NCBI GenBank assembly: GCA_022925895.1
Contig: JAKSYS010000297.1
Coordinates: 10,001 to 70,370 of the forward strand
Length of the DNA stretch: 60,370 bases
Source of the DNA: Fragilaria crotonensis
Taxonomy: Eukaryota > Bacillariophyta > Fragilariophyceae > Fragilariales > Fragilariaceae
Reading direction: 5' to 3'
Shown: positions 34,140-44,971 of the stretch, in pieces
How the letters are laid out: each line of letters starts with the position of its first letter
How positions within the stretch are numbered: the stretch's first letter is position 1
Position numbers and translations under genes: made by a program
Notes under the pieces: generated by a model
Told to the model about the DNA's origin: nothing
Databases searched by the model: none
Seen by the model: only the letters and a program-made list of their open reading frames with translations

Positions 34140-34778
34140 CTAAATCGAAGGAGGCGGTCCGTTCCTCCTGCCAACCTCAACAGGGTTGGTGGCCTTGGCG
34201 ATGCTTTGATAGTGGTGAGCACGGGAAGCCTCATACGCTGCAGCTGCAAAGCCACCAACCAGGGGACGATGATTGGGCCCACCCACCGCGTCGCCCGAAC
34301 CTGGCATGGGAACACCCGGCAAGGGGGGTTCATAGTCGTCGTCAGAGTCATCAAAGTCAGAATCGTCAAAGTCCACGAGACCGCCCGATCCAGACATTGG
34401 TTTGAGAGCGACGGAGCCTCTCTTGACCGCTGGGGCAGTTGGTCGAGCGACGTTTTCCGGTGGCTTGACTGGAGCTGGTTGTGCATTATTGCGAGGGACA
34501 ACAGGCGCTGGGGCTGGGGCTGGTGCTGGTGAAGATACCGGATCTACATCCATTGGATCCTTCCTGATAGGGAAATCTTCCAACATTTCACCCTTTCTAT
34601 TACCTTGATTACGTGGTTCAGTAGATGAAGCAACACCTGGACCAGGTGGGGGAGCTGCTGCGGTAGATCCGCGTCGACGTCCGCCTTTAACAGCAACTGG
34701 CGGAGGAGGGGACATTCGCCCTGGTCCAACCCGTGCCGATCGTTCAATTTCTTCAAGTTCGTCGAGTGTGGAAGACAT
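34140..34778 (-). CDS. Proline-rich, mostly disordered hypothetical protein
   Basis: 212 aa from the ATG at 34778 (MSSTLDELEEIERSA). The longer open frame to 34952 is judged 5' leader because its extra residues look non-coding. The protein starts with an acidic helix, continues with Pro/Ala/Gly-rich low complexity (APAPAPAPVV), an acidic Asp run (VDFDDSDFDDSDDDYEP) and a C-terminal block GGFAAAAYEASRAHHYQ that looks conserved. No domain is recognised. Such architecture is common in adaptor or scaffold proteins, but nothing specific can be said. Confidence 0.6.
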   Translation of the reverse strand: MSSTLDELEEIERSARVGPGRMSPPPPVAVKGGRRRGSTAAAPPPGPGVASSTEPRNQGNRKGEMLEDFPIRKDPMDVDPVSSPAPAPAPAPVVPRNNAQPAPVKPPENVARPTAPAVKRGSVALKPMSGSGGLVDFDDSDFDDSDDDYEPPLPGVPMPGSGDAVGGPNHRPLVGGFAAAAYEASRAHHYQSIAKATNPVEVGRRNGPPPSI

Positions 34779-36173
34779 GGAAGCGACTGATGAATGAATG
34801 AAGATACTAACAGGGAACAACGGAGCCACCAACACAATTCGTAAGTTGACGTTTGTTGTGTTCAATCTGAACGTGGGTGAACGTGGGTGAACGTGTGTGC
34901 TCGTACGATGCTCGTGGCGATGGAAAGTTTGGGAAATGACGAAATGACCCATCTGAGGCAGGGCAAAAAGACTCTTCTGCGGAGGGTCCAGCTACGCACC
35001 TCGTCTCAACCATCCTTCGGTACTAACAGCGATGTAGACGTCACGAAAAGTAGCCCAATGGATTTCGCTTTTCCCTGGACATCCGCATCCTGGTCGTCAT
35101 TTGAAGTTCGCATTACATATCATATATCATACATACTCCTAGTAGTATGAACTCGGAATGATACATACTTGTACCACGTATCCCGTATCTCGTGCTACTG
35201 CAGTACGCATCATGAAAAGTGTACACTGAGGCTGGCGTACGTCAGTAGCGTCTGCACCTTGTATATTTCATATTTCGATGTTCGACGCGATCTACGGTGA
35301 CTTGTACGCCACCGATGTATAGACGATTACTTGGAAAATAGTCATGCCTTCGGACCTTGTCATCTCACATGCTGCAAATCGTAGTATGACACATCGGTTG
35401 GCATATTTGTGCTCCAGATTTCAGACTTCTGTCTCCTATGGAAATAGAAATATTTATATAAAAGTGCAACTTGAACTCGGATTCTGTCTTTGCATCTGAC
35501 AACACAGCGGGAAATGCAAATGAATATTGAAGCGACTAGTTAGGATAACCTAGTCACACGCACTGGCCCTTCACCTACTGAATGGTGAGAGACCGTGCTG
35601 TATTCTTTGATGATGTCTCATAGTTCAAATCATATAGGTAGTATGGTTTGGACAGTGCAATGGGGGAACAGTAGCACAGTGAGACAGTACTCGACTGTAT
35701 AGATACCTCCTCAGGTCATGCATCATTGCATGGGCTCGTGAAAATTCTTTAGCAAAAACCAGAAAGGGTTGTTCTCCTTGCGTCCCGTTCAAATTCCTGC
35801 TCGTCGGATCTAGGTCAACGGCCGAGCGGTATTTGTAACGGGAGGAAATGTACCTGCTCGAACGAGTCGTCTCCTGAGAGACCATCGTCCGATCGATCAG
35901 ACCAAGCTAGAAAACTTTCAAGTCTGAGTTATAGTAGTAGAACTTATAACCCGGACCTTGAACTCGAAACCCCCCACCACGAGAACCACCAGACCTTGTT
36001 CTTCACAAGGTATTGTTTTGATATATGCCACTGTGACCGACATTTGAGCAGGTGCCGCCTTCATTGGCTGCCACCCGGGACCCAGGGTCAACCTTGTTGG
36101 ATCCTAGTTGCTGAGGAAAATCATATCCGCTCCAGTTGATGGCTGATTGATTTAAATCCTTGCATCTACTCGT
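34779..36173. other. Intergenic, no gene seen
   Basis: 1.4 kb between the Pro-rich gene and the 3' end of the DIRS-like element; GTAC and CATATC-rich words at 35110-35240. The element's left terminus should lie here but I could not find its terminal repeat. Confidence 0.5.
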
Positions 36174-37526
36174 TCACATAGCATCAGTATATCTCATAAA
36201 TGACTCCTTGACCAGCGAGACGTCGACATAATGTTGGTCAATAGCGTGTGACGCCTTGTTCGCTCCCGCCGACTCCTTCTTCTTCCATCGATTCACAACA
36301 TAGCGATCAGCTTCTGACACCTTCATGGCTACTGCTCTTGACTCAGACCCACGCCGAAAAGACCTGAACACATTGTACTTGTCTGGAAGATCATTAACGT
36401 CGTTTACATCGATCCCAAACAATCCTGGCTGTTCTTCATAAATTTGTGAGAGAAGTTGTAGAAACATCTCGTTCATTTCGGAAGTTGACGATTGGTAACC
36501 CTCGTGGTTTACGAACAAAGGCCCTGTGGTCCTATTCCAAAACCGATGCACAGCTAACATCCGCCGCACCCATTGCTTTATTTTGATGCCTGAACCCGTG
36601 GTACCTCGCGACATCAATAAATGTTGCTTCACATGATGCTCGCCTTTGAATCTTCCTAGCAAAGGAATGACCACTTCATTTGTGACTTCCACGTGATACT
36701 TAATCAACCCTTCCAAGTCGGCCATCAATCCTTCGGGACTTCTGAGGGACAACACAAAGCAGATGCAGAAGTAACCTCCTGCAAGTATCCACCTCTGACG
36801 TTCGGATACCTGTAGTGATCTCTTCGCCTGTTCTTCCGTTTTCTCAAGTAGCTGATGCATCAAACATAAGCTGATAGCCTGATTTGGCCGCCAATCCTGA
36901 CCCATCCGTTTCCGACAACCCAACGTGAACCTTTGAAACCACAGAGACCCACAAGCATCATGACCAATACGTTGATATGATTTTCCGTCGGCATCGGTCA
37001 ACACAAGCGGGTTTGTGTTTGCGTCTCGAGCTGCTCTGACCTGGTTAGAGTAAGCGGATCTGAAACGTCTTACCGTGTCCCACTGTTTATGAGTCTTCGA
37101 ATACCGTCCTGCTCCCAACGACGACACCACAATTTGGATTGCCACCTCGTATCCACAATGATCTGTCTTGGGGAGCGGCCCTGGAGCCTCGGCGGCACCT
37201 TTCATTCCCAAACTTCGGGACAAGACTAGACCTTCTCTGGTTTTCGCCGTGTTCGCATCAACGGTGGACCTTGCTCGGCTCCAGAAAGCGTCCAAAATGA
37301 TTCGCCGAATACATGCCAATGCAAACACATCTTTCTTCGTTGAAATATCTGGGGCGTGATCAAACAACTTCCCAAATACGCAGAAGTCGCACTCAAAAGG
37401 CACCATCAAGTTATCGCCGTTCCTGGCCGATGTGAATCTACCGATGTCTGACTTTCTCGGTGTCCATCCTGAAAAGATCCGATCTTCATCGTCAGCTTCC
37501 GCGATAGGTTGGTCACCAGCAGCCAT
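36174..37526 (-). CDS. Tyrosine recombinase of DIRS-like element
   Basis: Start taken at the ATG at 37526 (MAAGDQPIAEADD), 14 bp beyond the RT stop; the frame opens to 37871 but overlaps RT coding. About 450 aa. The recombinase core has box I Arg in LSLRSPEGLMAD, a basic middle, and box II in NVFRSFRRGSESRA, where Arg replaces the usual His of HxxR. The candidate nucleophile is the Tyr in IDQHYVD. An N-terminal half contains FECDFCVFGKL and WFQRFTLGCRKRMGQD. It would integrate the element's circular cDNA by site-specific recombination. Confidence 0.75.
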   Translation of the reverse strand: MAAGDQPIAEADDEDRIFSGWTPRKSDIGRFTSARNGDNLMVPFECDFCVFGKLFDHAPDISTKKDVFALACIRRIILDAFWSRARSTVDANTAKTREGLVLSRSLGMKGAAEAPGPLPKTDHCGYEVAIQIVVSSLGAGRYSKTHKQWDTVRRFRSAYSNQVRAARDANTNPLVLTDADGKSYQRIGHDACGSLWFQRFTLGCRKRMGQDWRPNQAISLCLMHQLLEKTEEQAKRSLQVSERQRWILAGGYFCICFVLSLRSPEGLMADLEGLIKYHVEVTNEVVIPLLGRFKGEHHVKQHLLMSRGTTGSGIKIKQWVRRMLAVHRFWNRTTGPLFVNHEGYQSSTSEMNEMFLQLLSQIYEEQPGLFGIDVNDVNDLPDKYNVFRSFRRGSESRAVAMKVSEADRYVVNRWKKKESAGANKASHAIDQHYVDVSLVKESFMRYTDAM

Positions 37527-37539
37527 GAAAAACTCAGGT

Positions 37540-40500
37540 TCATTGCTTGAAGTATAGCAACTTCCGCACCACAGGTTCCGACAGACCTCCGAGGTTGACA
37601 CAGCAAACCCAAAATTCGCGCAAAAGATTGCTTGGGTCCACTGTCGACTCTTTGAGCACTTGGCGCAATTGCCTTCCCATTGCGTACATCTTAGGGGTGC
37701 CGCGCAATTGCCAAGGCTTGACTCTAATGAAAGGGAAAAGAATACCAATGAGCAATGGTTCATGCATCGAGTGACACCACATATTTGAACCGACCGGAAC
37801 CTCGAACACAAAATCAGCAGCCTTAAACAAATGGCGGAGCCATTGATTAGTGCACAAACGGGGACAAACAAATATGTGGCATGCTCGTTGCCTCTTTATC
37901 CTCGCTTTTCGCATCTCTGACAGTGCCACCTCGGCTGCTATTGGAGCCGGAGCCCATATGTATGTTCTGGCTTGCTCAACCAACACGGGTCGACAAAACC
38001 CGTCGCTTCCGGTCTTCCATCCTTCCACATCGTGCCCCTTTTCAAACCATCCCATTTCATCCAATAGAATAGCTTCATTTCCAGCCCATCTGCGAATCCA
38101 GGGCACTAGATCCTGGGCAGACCTCTCGATTGCCGACAAGTGAATTGGGACGAAGGCACTCATCGCTTCACCGTCCATGACCCCTTGGCCCAAGAAACCG
38201 CGAGACACTCCGTCCGTTCCTTGGGCTATCATCCGTGTTCCCGCAATATGAAACACGTTGATCTTGATTCCTATTCTCATCGACAATGCATGTAATCAAA
38301 CTACCAGCTCCAGCAACTTAGGAGACGAAGACGAGCCTCTTGACACGCACGCTTCGACGGTTGAATTGTCGGTGAACATGAAGACCTCGGCGTTGTCCAA
38401 ATTGCCTTCGTCTCCCTCTTCTTCTAAAGCTTCTACCACATTCGTGAATTCTTTCCAGTTCGACGATTCGGGATCCTCTTTTGCGCCCCATACACCAATG
38501 CGAAAATTGAGTCCTGCTCCGCAAGTGAACGTCGCTCCAAGACCTGTGCCTGAGGCGTCTCCGAATCCATAAACAACCGTGATTACGTGCTTGGAACGCA
38601 ATCGGACAACTGGTACTCTCACGGGGGCAAATATTACCGCCAGAGCCGCGACGTCGTCTGCAAGACTGATACTCCCAGTTACCATGAGCGGGGCGGTCGT
38701 CTCCTCCTTGCCAAACAACTCGGTGTCTAGTTCTGCTTCTGAAATATCGCCCCTCTCGAATTTTGAGAATAACAATCGCTTCCAACGTTTGTCCGACATC
38801 TTCCAATCTCCCTCATCCCGTTGGGATCTCCACGAGTTTAAAGTCAAATAGAAACCTTTCAAGAAAGGAGTGATGACGTCAAAAGTCATGGAGAGGTGAT
38901 TCAAAAACCCAGTTTCCTTTTCTAGTTTCTTCCGCTCAATCAATGGTCGACGGTTCACTGCAGTTTCTATCAAGCCTAGGAGTTGAGCTATCATAGCCTT
39001 CCCCTTTTCCCATTTTTCTTGCGAGACAGACTTTGAAATCGTTGTGGGAGAAATCTTGAAAATTGTTCCAGTCCATGCTCCGGCTTGAAGTTGGGAAGGT
39101 GGTCTAAATTTTCGAGGAGCATCTTGCATTCCTAAATATTGTATCCGACTTGCGAACTGATGATGTACCTCATGGCAATTCTCCTTAGAGTATCCTGTGA
39201 TTCGCACATCATCCACAAATGTCAACACATCACCTGCCACCACGCCCAATGCGGTTCTCCACTTCATTACTTTTGGAAGGAGAGGATCAAACGAGTGCAT
39301 CCCCGGAAGATTCAGTCGGATGCAATCATAACCCATTGGATTTTCCGATCGAGCGGGGTTTCCACGAGCAAACTCCTCACCCCAGTAGTAATAACGAATC
39401 GCGTTGTACGGACTGGGCCGCATGCCCATGAATAAACGGGTCCAACGTAGCATTTTTGTCACACGACCACCTCCACTTGTTTTGGTTTCGAATTTGACGC
39501 CGGCATGTTTTCGCATTCGTTCTTCCATGGGAAAGTTGTGAAACATTTCGCCAAAATCCATATCGGCCATCCACGTGCCAAACGTCAGCAACATGGCTGC
39601 TGAAGTAGCGGAAGGCAAAAAGAAATTCGGGGCCCAGAGGGTATCATTAAGACCGCATGCTGTGCCGTCAAACACCACACGAATGTCTGTTTCACCTTTC
39701 GGAACCGCGAAATAGTTCAATGAGTTCGACACGTGCCCCGACGCTTCCAAATAAAACCGCTTGCCCATGCCTTCGATCTTTTCCGCCACCAACGCCTTGA
39801 TCTCCGAGCTCAACGTTACCTTCTTCATGCGGTTGCGATTTACAGGAAGAGGAGTTCGAACGTACATTCGCATGCCTTCGCGTGCGGCCATGATTTGCTC
39901 TGTTCCATTCCAACGCCAAAAGAATAACGCCGAACCAAATGTCCATTCCCACCACTTGCTTTGTAGCACCTGCCGCAGGACCAAACACCCCTTGAAGATA
40001 TCACGTTCTAACTCCTTTGCCTTCTCCTTAGCCATTTCCGTTTCCTCCCCTTTGTTTTTCACCCCCTGATTGTTCACCGAATCCGGCAGCTTCGTGTGAA
40101 CCCTCCGGCGCTTCACACTACCAGGCGCACGAGTCGGTACGACCCTGCTGATCGTGTTAACCCGCGTCGCCCAGTTGTCTCCATGTGTCGTGGCCATGTA
40201 CCGTAGAAAAGAAGAGGTTACATTACGACGCCAAATGCGCAAAGCAAATTCTTCGAATGACACGATAGCCTTTGGAGGACATGGCAAGACCAGCATGATG
40301 CGTTGATGCCAAGGGTAAAAATCCACCACAGCATTGTCGGATTTGACAGCCTTGTTGGCAATGGTGATGTCAGTCCATGACCCTGGCAGCCACGTTCCCA
40401 AATCGTCAAGCCATGCTCTATCCAAAGGAAGTGGGAGAGCCTCAACAATAGTGGTAGATGGAAGAGACGGAGCCTGGAGTTTTTGTCGCTGACCGGCGCG

Positions 40501-41373
40501 TTCTTGTGTCGCTGGTCCAATTTGCTCCAGCACGGCATCCAATACCACCCTGAACATATGAATTGGGACCACTTTTTCGTCGGTCACGGATTCCCACGAA
40601 ACGAAGGCAGGGAGATCAAACGCGTGCGCTAATTCTGTGTTCACCAATTTCCGAAGTCCCCAGCCGGACCGCGAAAAACCACTTTTGAATACCACCGGTC
40701 GATCGAGTTGGTGTAAAGACAGTAGGTCGTCGACAGTGTAGTGCTGAGTTATCACTGGTGGCGTACACGGTTTTGGCCGCTCCGAATACTTGATAACGTG
40801 TCCAATAGATCGTCTGATCGGGTCATTTGCGATGGCCACAGATTTCACTCCAATAGTGCCAAATATTCCAGTGGCTTTGGTGACTCCACCAACCATCGCA
40901 TGTGAGACGAGTGACCACGTCCACCTCGAGCCGACACTATTCGGTTTCCGGCGACCTCCATCGGAAATCCAGCCGACGGTCGGCACATCAACCCGGTTTT
41001 CCCATCCTTGAATGAATGCAAGTGACCCGCTTACCAACCACACATCTTCCCGTGATCCGTTTGCAAGCACTTTGTCTTCTCCTATAATGACCAGCTTCGA
41101 CTGTGCGAACTCCCACGTTGACAAGTGGTATTGACGTAACCGTACTTCGTCAACGTCGGTGATGTGAATTTCAGACCATTCTGCCAACCGAACAGCCCAG
41201 AACCACAGAGGAAGCTCCTCGAAGCTCATACCACAGACTCGTTGGGCGCTTGCCTCGCGATGTCCACATTTTGTCAACTTCAGCCGCTGATAAACCGGAA
41301 TTTGTGTGTTTGAAAAGTCTCGATGAGGGAACATGCAAGGTGATTTGGAAGATATCTCCAGCGTTCGCGGCAC
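37540..41373 (-). pseudogene. RT/RNase H polyprotein of DIRS-like element, one in-frame TGA
   Basis: The frame runs from 41373 to 37540 except for one TGA at 38296-38298. Reverse transcriptase shows motif A MADMDFGEMFHN, GMRPSPYNAIRYY, and the catalytic FVDDVRITG. RNase H follows: GFGDASGTG, FTDNSTVEA, then after the TGA HIAGTRMIAQGTDGVSRG. Frame continuity across the stop (LLELVV, stop, LHALSMRIG) argues for a CGA-to-TGA change or readthrough, not a frameshift. The likely start is the ATG at 41373 or a later MSFEELPLW. About 1277 codons in all. Confidence 0.8.
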
Positions 41374-41490
41374 TACAAGTAATCTTCCAGTAGCTTCAGA
41401 CGTGCTGCTACTAGGATTAACTCCAGATTGCTGTGTAAGGTTTGTTCCTAACTCATGCCTCGAACTTCCTGCACATTCACCTCCGTGTTG

Positions 41491-43863
41491 TCACTTGCTT
41501 TCCAATTTAACAACTCTCTTCGACAATTCTGCTACTGCTTTTGTCGCTGTCGAAGCCGAGCTCGCCGCCCCGTCAGCAATGGACCTGGCCTTGGATGCTT
41601 CCGACGACGCCTTCTCGACTTGAACCTTGAACCCGGTCATAGCCACTTCAAGTTTTTCCACTTTGTCGAATCCTGAATTTGTTGCCAAAAACTTGACATA
41701 TTCCGCAGATATGGCTGGGTGATTTTCAAAGTTGACATCCATGTACATGGCCATGATGTCGTGGGTTCTGAAGCAGGACCACAACACATGAGCACAAATG
41801 GAACCAGGCTCTTCGACGTTCATTGCCACGACCACACCTTCTTTTGGGGCGAACAAATCTTCGCAGATCCTATCTAGGATTTTCATTGTGAGAGACCATC
41901 CTTGTTCTGCGGTGAACTTTGAGGCCACCACCAGCTTCTCGTAGATCGAATCAACGAACGCCAGCATTTGGGTGAGGAATGTGACCGTAGCGTTCAGACA
42001 CATGGTCGCCAAGAGTTGTCCTTTCGGATCGCGTCCCAACACATGAGTGATATCCTGCGAGATGGTTAGGTGGAGCAAATTCAATCGTTGTATGATGTGA
42101 TTGTGAACTCCTTCGCCGCCTGATTTCCACACCTTATGATCCGCGAGCTTGTTCAACTTTGACTTGTTTCTGTCTGTCGCCATTGACACTTGACCCGAAT
42201 GAAATAATCTTGGGCGCTTGAAATATAGCGCTTTGATTGCTGCCGCTTCAGCTCCAGTGGCAATCTTCAATTTTACCCTGGATTCCAATGTCTTAAATTG
42301 GCTGTCCGCTTCCACGTCATCCGAACCAAACACCCGGTCAAGCATCAGCAAAGGGTCCATAATCAACCCGTATCGATTGCTTGGAAAGTTAATCTTTATC
42401 CACTCTTGACAATCCAAAATAGATCTCCATCCCAGACCAGCAAACTTGACTGACTTGTCTTCTGATCCTGCCTTTAGCAACCCGACGTCCTCCGACAATT
42501 GCTTCAGATCTTCCATGATGTTCCTGATCTTCGAAGTGAACTCCTCACCGTTCTGGCTGATCTCGTTTTCACCCGTGTCAGGTATCCTTGGTCTGACGGA
42601 GGTGGCGACGTGACTGGTGCCAAACATATCCATGAGTTCATCCATTTCATCTGCAGGTTCCGCAACTTTGACTCGTTTGATACTGTCGTGAGTACTCGAA
42701 GCGGTAATCACCGTCTCCAGAGATTTCACCTTCGATTTGAGAGCTACGATCTCACTTGAGGCTTCCTTCATCTTGGCAGACATCATTACCAAAACCTTCA
42801 ACATCTTCTCTGATTTTTCGACGTTCGCGTCTTGAGCTACTTGTGATTGCAGAGCCTTGATATCTTCCTTGATTGGTGCCAAACCTCCTTCGAGAGCCTT
42901 CACATTTCCGGTCACCCGACCTACTTCTTCGGCGACAAATGACGTCGCTCCCCATAGTGTAGGAGCATCGAACCTTGCATCCAACTCAACGGGAGGTCCA
43001 ACTAAAGTCTGTACGTTTTGGACCGCACCTGACACCACTCGTAGATCGCGTTCATTTGACAAGAATCTCTTGTAGGTCAAATCAGCAACCGCTTCTAACG
43101 CTGAACCTTGAGTCATCATACTTGATTCGAGACGCGCAACAATCCGCGTCAACAATCCTTTCGCCATGGTATTGACGATGACCTCATCAAGTTCTTTAGT
43201 CAAATCTTCTGGTAGCGTTCGGACATGCCCCACAAACTCTATATTTCCCAGTGTTTCTCCATCGTCGGAACTCATCATGACGTCCTTTCGTTTCTTTGAG
43301 GGCGTGCGAAATGTAGAAGTTTCGTTCAAGAATGTGACTTCCTTCGTGATGTCATCAGATGTTGCTTCAGCGTCGTCCGAGTTTTCCACAGCTTTGAATG
43401 CAAGTCTCCATTCCGCCAACGTCTTCTGTTGAGTTTCCCACTCTTCTTTGGTTTTCATTGGAACAAATTGCTCCTCAATACTGGGTTGCGAATAAATAAC
43501 CGTACTCCCTTCTCCCCCTCGGCATATAAAATAACACGAATCATTTTTACCTTGGAATGGGATTTTGACGTCTTCGTGCGAAATGACTGAACAATTTTTC
43601 CTAATACAAAAGGCACCACCACCTTTTCCAACCACTCCAAAACAAATAGAACGATCGGACCCGGTAACCAAGACAACAGAGTACGATTTTCCACCTACCG
43701 AATTCGTACCTTGGGTTTTGCTACTCCGAACAACCCCCATACTCCGAGCCGGAACCGCGGGCGAGGGAGTTCGCGAAGCGTGCTCAGCGCCACCCAGGAC
43801 CACAAACGACAGGCCAGTGGCGTCATCCATGAGGGAGTCAAGAACAGAATCAGCGTCCGACAT
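41491..43863 (-). CDS. Gag-like protein of DIRS-like element
   Basis: 790 aa, the first ORF of the element, separated from the RT ORF by 117 bp. It has a Ser-rich acidic start (MSDADSVLDSLMDDA), an N-terminal globular part, a long coiled-coil middle (EGGLAPIKEDIKALQSQVAQ, VALKSKVKSLETVI), a globular C-terminal half with a conserved-looking ALYFKRPRLFHSG, and a closing coiled coil. No zinc knuckle is seen. Identification as Gag rests on position and architecture, not on a domain match. Confidence 0.65.
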   Translation of the reverse strand: MSDADSVLDSLMDDATGLSFVVLGGAEHASRTPSPAVPARSMGVVRSSKTQGTNSVGGKSYSVVLVTGSDRSICFGVVGKGGGAFCIRKNCSVISHEDVKIPFQGKNDSCYFICRGGEGSTVIYSQPSIEEQFVPMKTKEEWETQQKTLAEWRLAFKAVENSDDAEATSDDITKEVTFLNETSTFRTPSKKRKDVMMSSDDGETLGNIEFVGHVRTLPEDLTKELDEVIVNTMAKGLLTRIVARLESSMMTQGSALEAVADLTYKRFLSNERDLRVVSGAVQNVQTLVGPPVELDARFDAPTLWGATSFVAEEVGRVTGNVKALEGGLAPIKEDIKALQSQVAQDANVEKSEKMLKVLVMMSAKMKEASSEIVALKSKVKSLETVITASSTHDSIKRVKVAEPADEMDELMDMFGTSHVATSVRPRIPDTGENEISQNGEEFTSKIRNIMEDLKQLSEDVGLLKAGSEDKSVKFAGLGWRSILDCQEWIKINFPSNRYGLIMDPLLMLDRVFGSDDVEADSQFKTLESRVKLKIATGAEAAAIKALYFKRPRLFHSGQVSMATDRNKSKLNKLADHKVWKSGGEGVHNHIIQRLNLLHLTISQDITHVLGRDPKGQLLATMCLNATVTFLTQMLAFVDSIYEKLVVASKFTAEQGWSLTMKILDRICEDLFAPKEGVVVAMNVEEPGSICAHVLWSCFRTHDIMAMYMDVNFENHPAISAEYVKFLATNSGFDKVEKLEVAMTGFKVQVEKASSEASKARSIADGAASSASTATKAVAELSKRVVKLESK

Positions 43864-44495
43864 GAAAAAGAAAACTGCTTGATGGCTTCGCTAGCGATAG
43901 GCCTTGGATGTACGATCCGAAGATAAAGGCTAGAGCCAAAAAGAGTGTGCAGAAGAATGACCGGCTGATACTTCTTGAAGCCACATTTGAAGTAACATGT
44001 AACTCATCTTGATGTGTGGCTCCGTTTTACTTTGAAGATCAGACTTCCGATAACCTGATGACTAGGTGTGACCTCTGACAGGGAAAAATGCTTCCTCGTT
44101 TCTGAAGTAGCACTCTTGTGTCGGCACGTCCGTGTTCCAATAGCGACGGTGCAGTAACGTGGAATCTTTCGTGAACGAAATCAGAGTTAGACGAGAATAG
44201 AAAAAGAGTCGAATCAATACTCATTGGTAGTTACCGTTGTACTGTCTTTTTGCTCGACAGTATCCAACTTGACCTGTAGGTACGCGGAGGAGTACTTGTT
44301 CGTGTATCATACTGTAATAAGACTTGAGACTGTCGAGGTTCCGGAATTCTCGCATACGTGGTAACAAAAGCGTGTAGGATCTACGGAGACATGAGTCCCC
44401 TGTTCCACGTACTCCAGTCCCGAGTATCATGATTCGAAAACAGGCGCCAAATGAATTCCTTCCGACTGCACCGTCATGATGAAGGTTGAAGGTCG
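43864..44495. other. Spacer between DIRS-like element and CENP-X
   Basis: 632 bp, presumably containing the element's right terminus and the CENP-X promoter. No terminal repeat matching the other side was recognised. Confidence 0.45.
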
Positions 44496-44960
44496 ATGGT
44501 TGATGCGGTGCGCACAAACAGCGCTCTCACGTCGAACATCAGTCAACACGAACAGATCTTCCCCATGATTACCTCCACAAGCAAGGCAACTATCACTGAT
44601 TCATTAGCTCGCAAACTCGTGCTGATCAGGCATCCAAAGCAAAAGATCTCCAATGAAGCCATCCAATTGACTGCTGAGCTTTTACGAGTCTTCATTTTGG
44701 AAGCGAGAAATAGAGCGTCAGTCGAGGTGAGTTTTGTTCGACTATTGGTAGTAGCACTCCTAATATGCTGCTACATTACTCGAAGTACATCGTTCGGTAC
44801 TCTGTACTCGTTGATCGAAATGGATTCACCTAAACTCTCTTAACTGCAGGCGGAATGCGAAACTGAGGCTAAGCTAGAGGAAGATGATTCGTCCGAGGGC
44901 GTTCGCATCAAGGCCCACCACATCACCAAAATTGCGGCAGAATTGCTTCTCGACTTGTAG
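44496..44960 (+). CDS. CENP-X / MHF2 histone-fold protein
   Basis: Exons 44496-44726 and 44850-44960 join at phase 0 (ASVE|AECE). A start at the ATG at 44565 gives about 90 aa, close to the family size; the ATG at 44496 adds 23 residues. The histone-fold shows as KISNEAIQLTAELLRVFI, then VRIKAHHITKIAAELLLDL, matching the CENP-X pattern that ends in QLLLDF. CENP-X pairs with CENP-S at kinetochores and with FANCM at stalled forks. The stop is 11 bp from the stop of the convergent ERV46 gene. Confidence 0.85.
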
Positions 44961-44971
44961 TAATGGAATGA

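Larger units (their letters stand above)
36174..43863 (-). mobile_element. DIRS-like tyrosine-recombinase retroelement
   Basis: Three long ORFs in the same orientation on the minus strand: gag-like (41491-43863), RT/RNase H (37540-41373, one TGA) and tyrosine recombinase (36174-37526). The combination of reverse transcriptase, RNase H and tyrosine recombinase without a DDE integrase defines the DIRS order. Coordinates cover the coding part only; split direct or inverted terminal repeats were not found by eye. Long intact frames suggest a recent insertion. Confidence 0.8.

Noticed and set aside
34779..34952. N-terminal extension of the Pro-rich protein
   Set aside because: The extra 58 residues look like translated leader; the downstream ATG begins the acidic helix.
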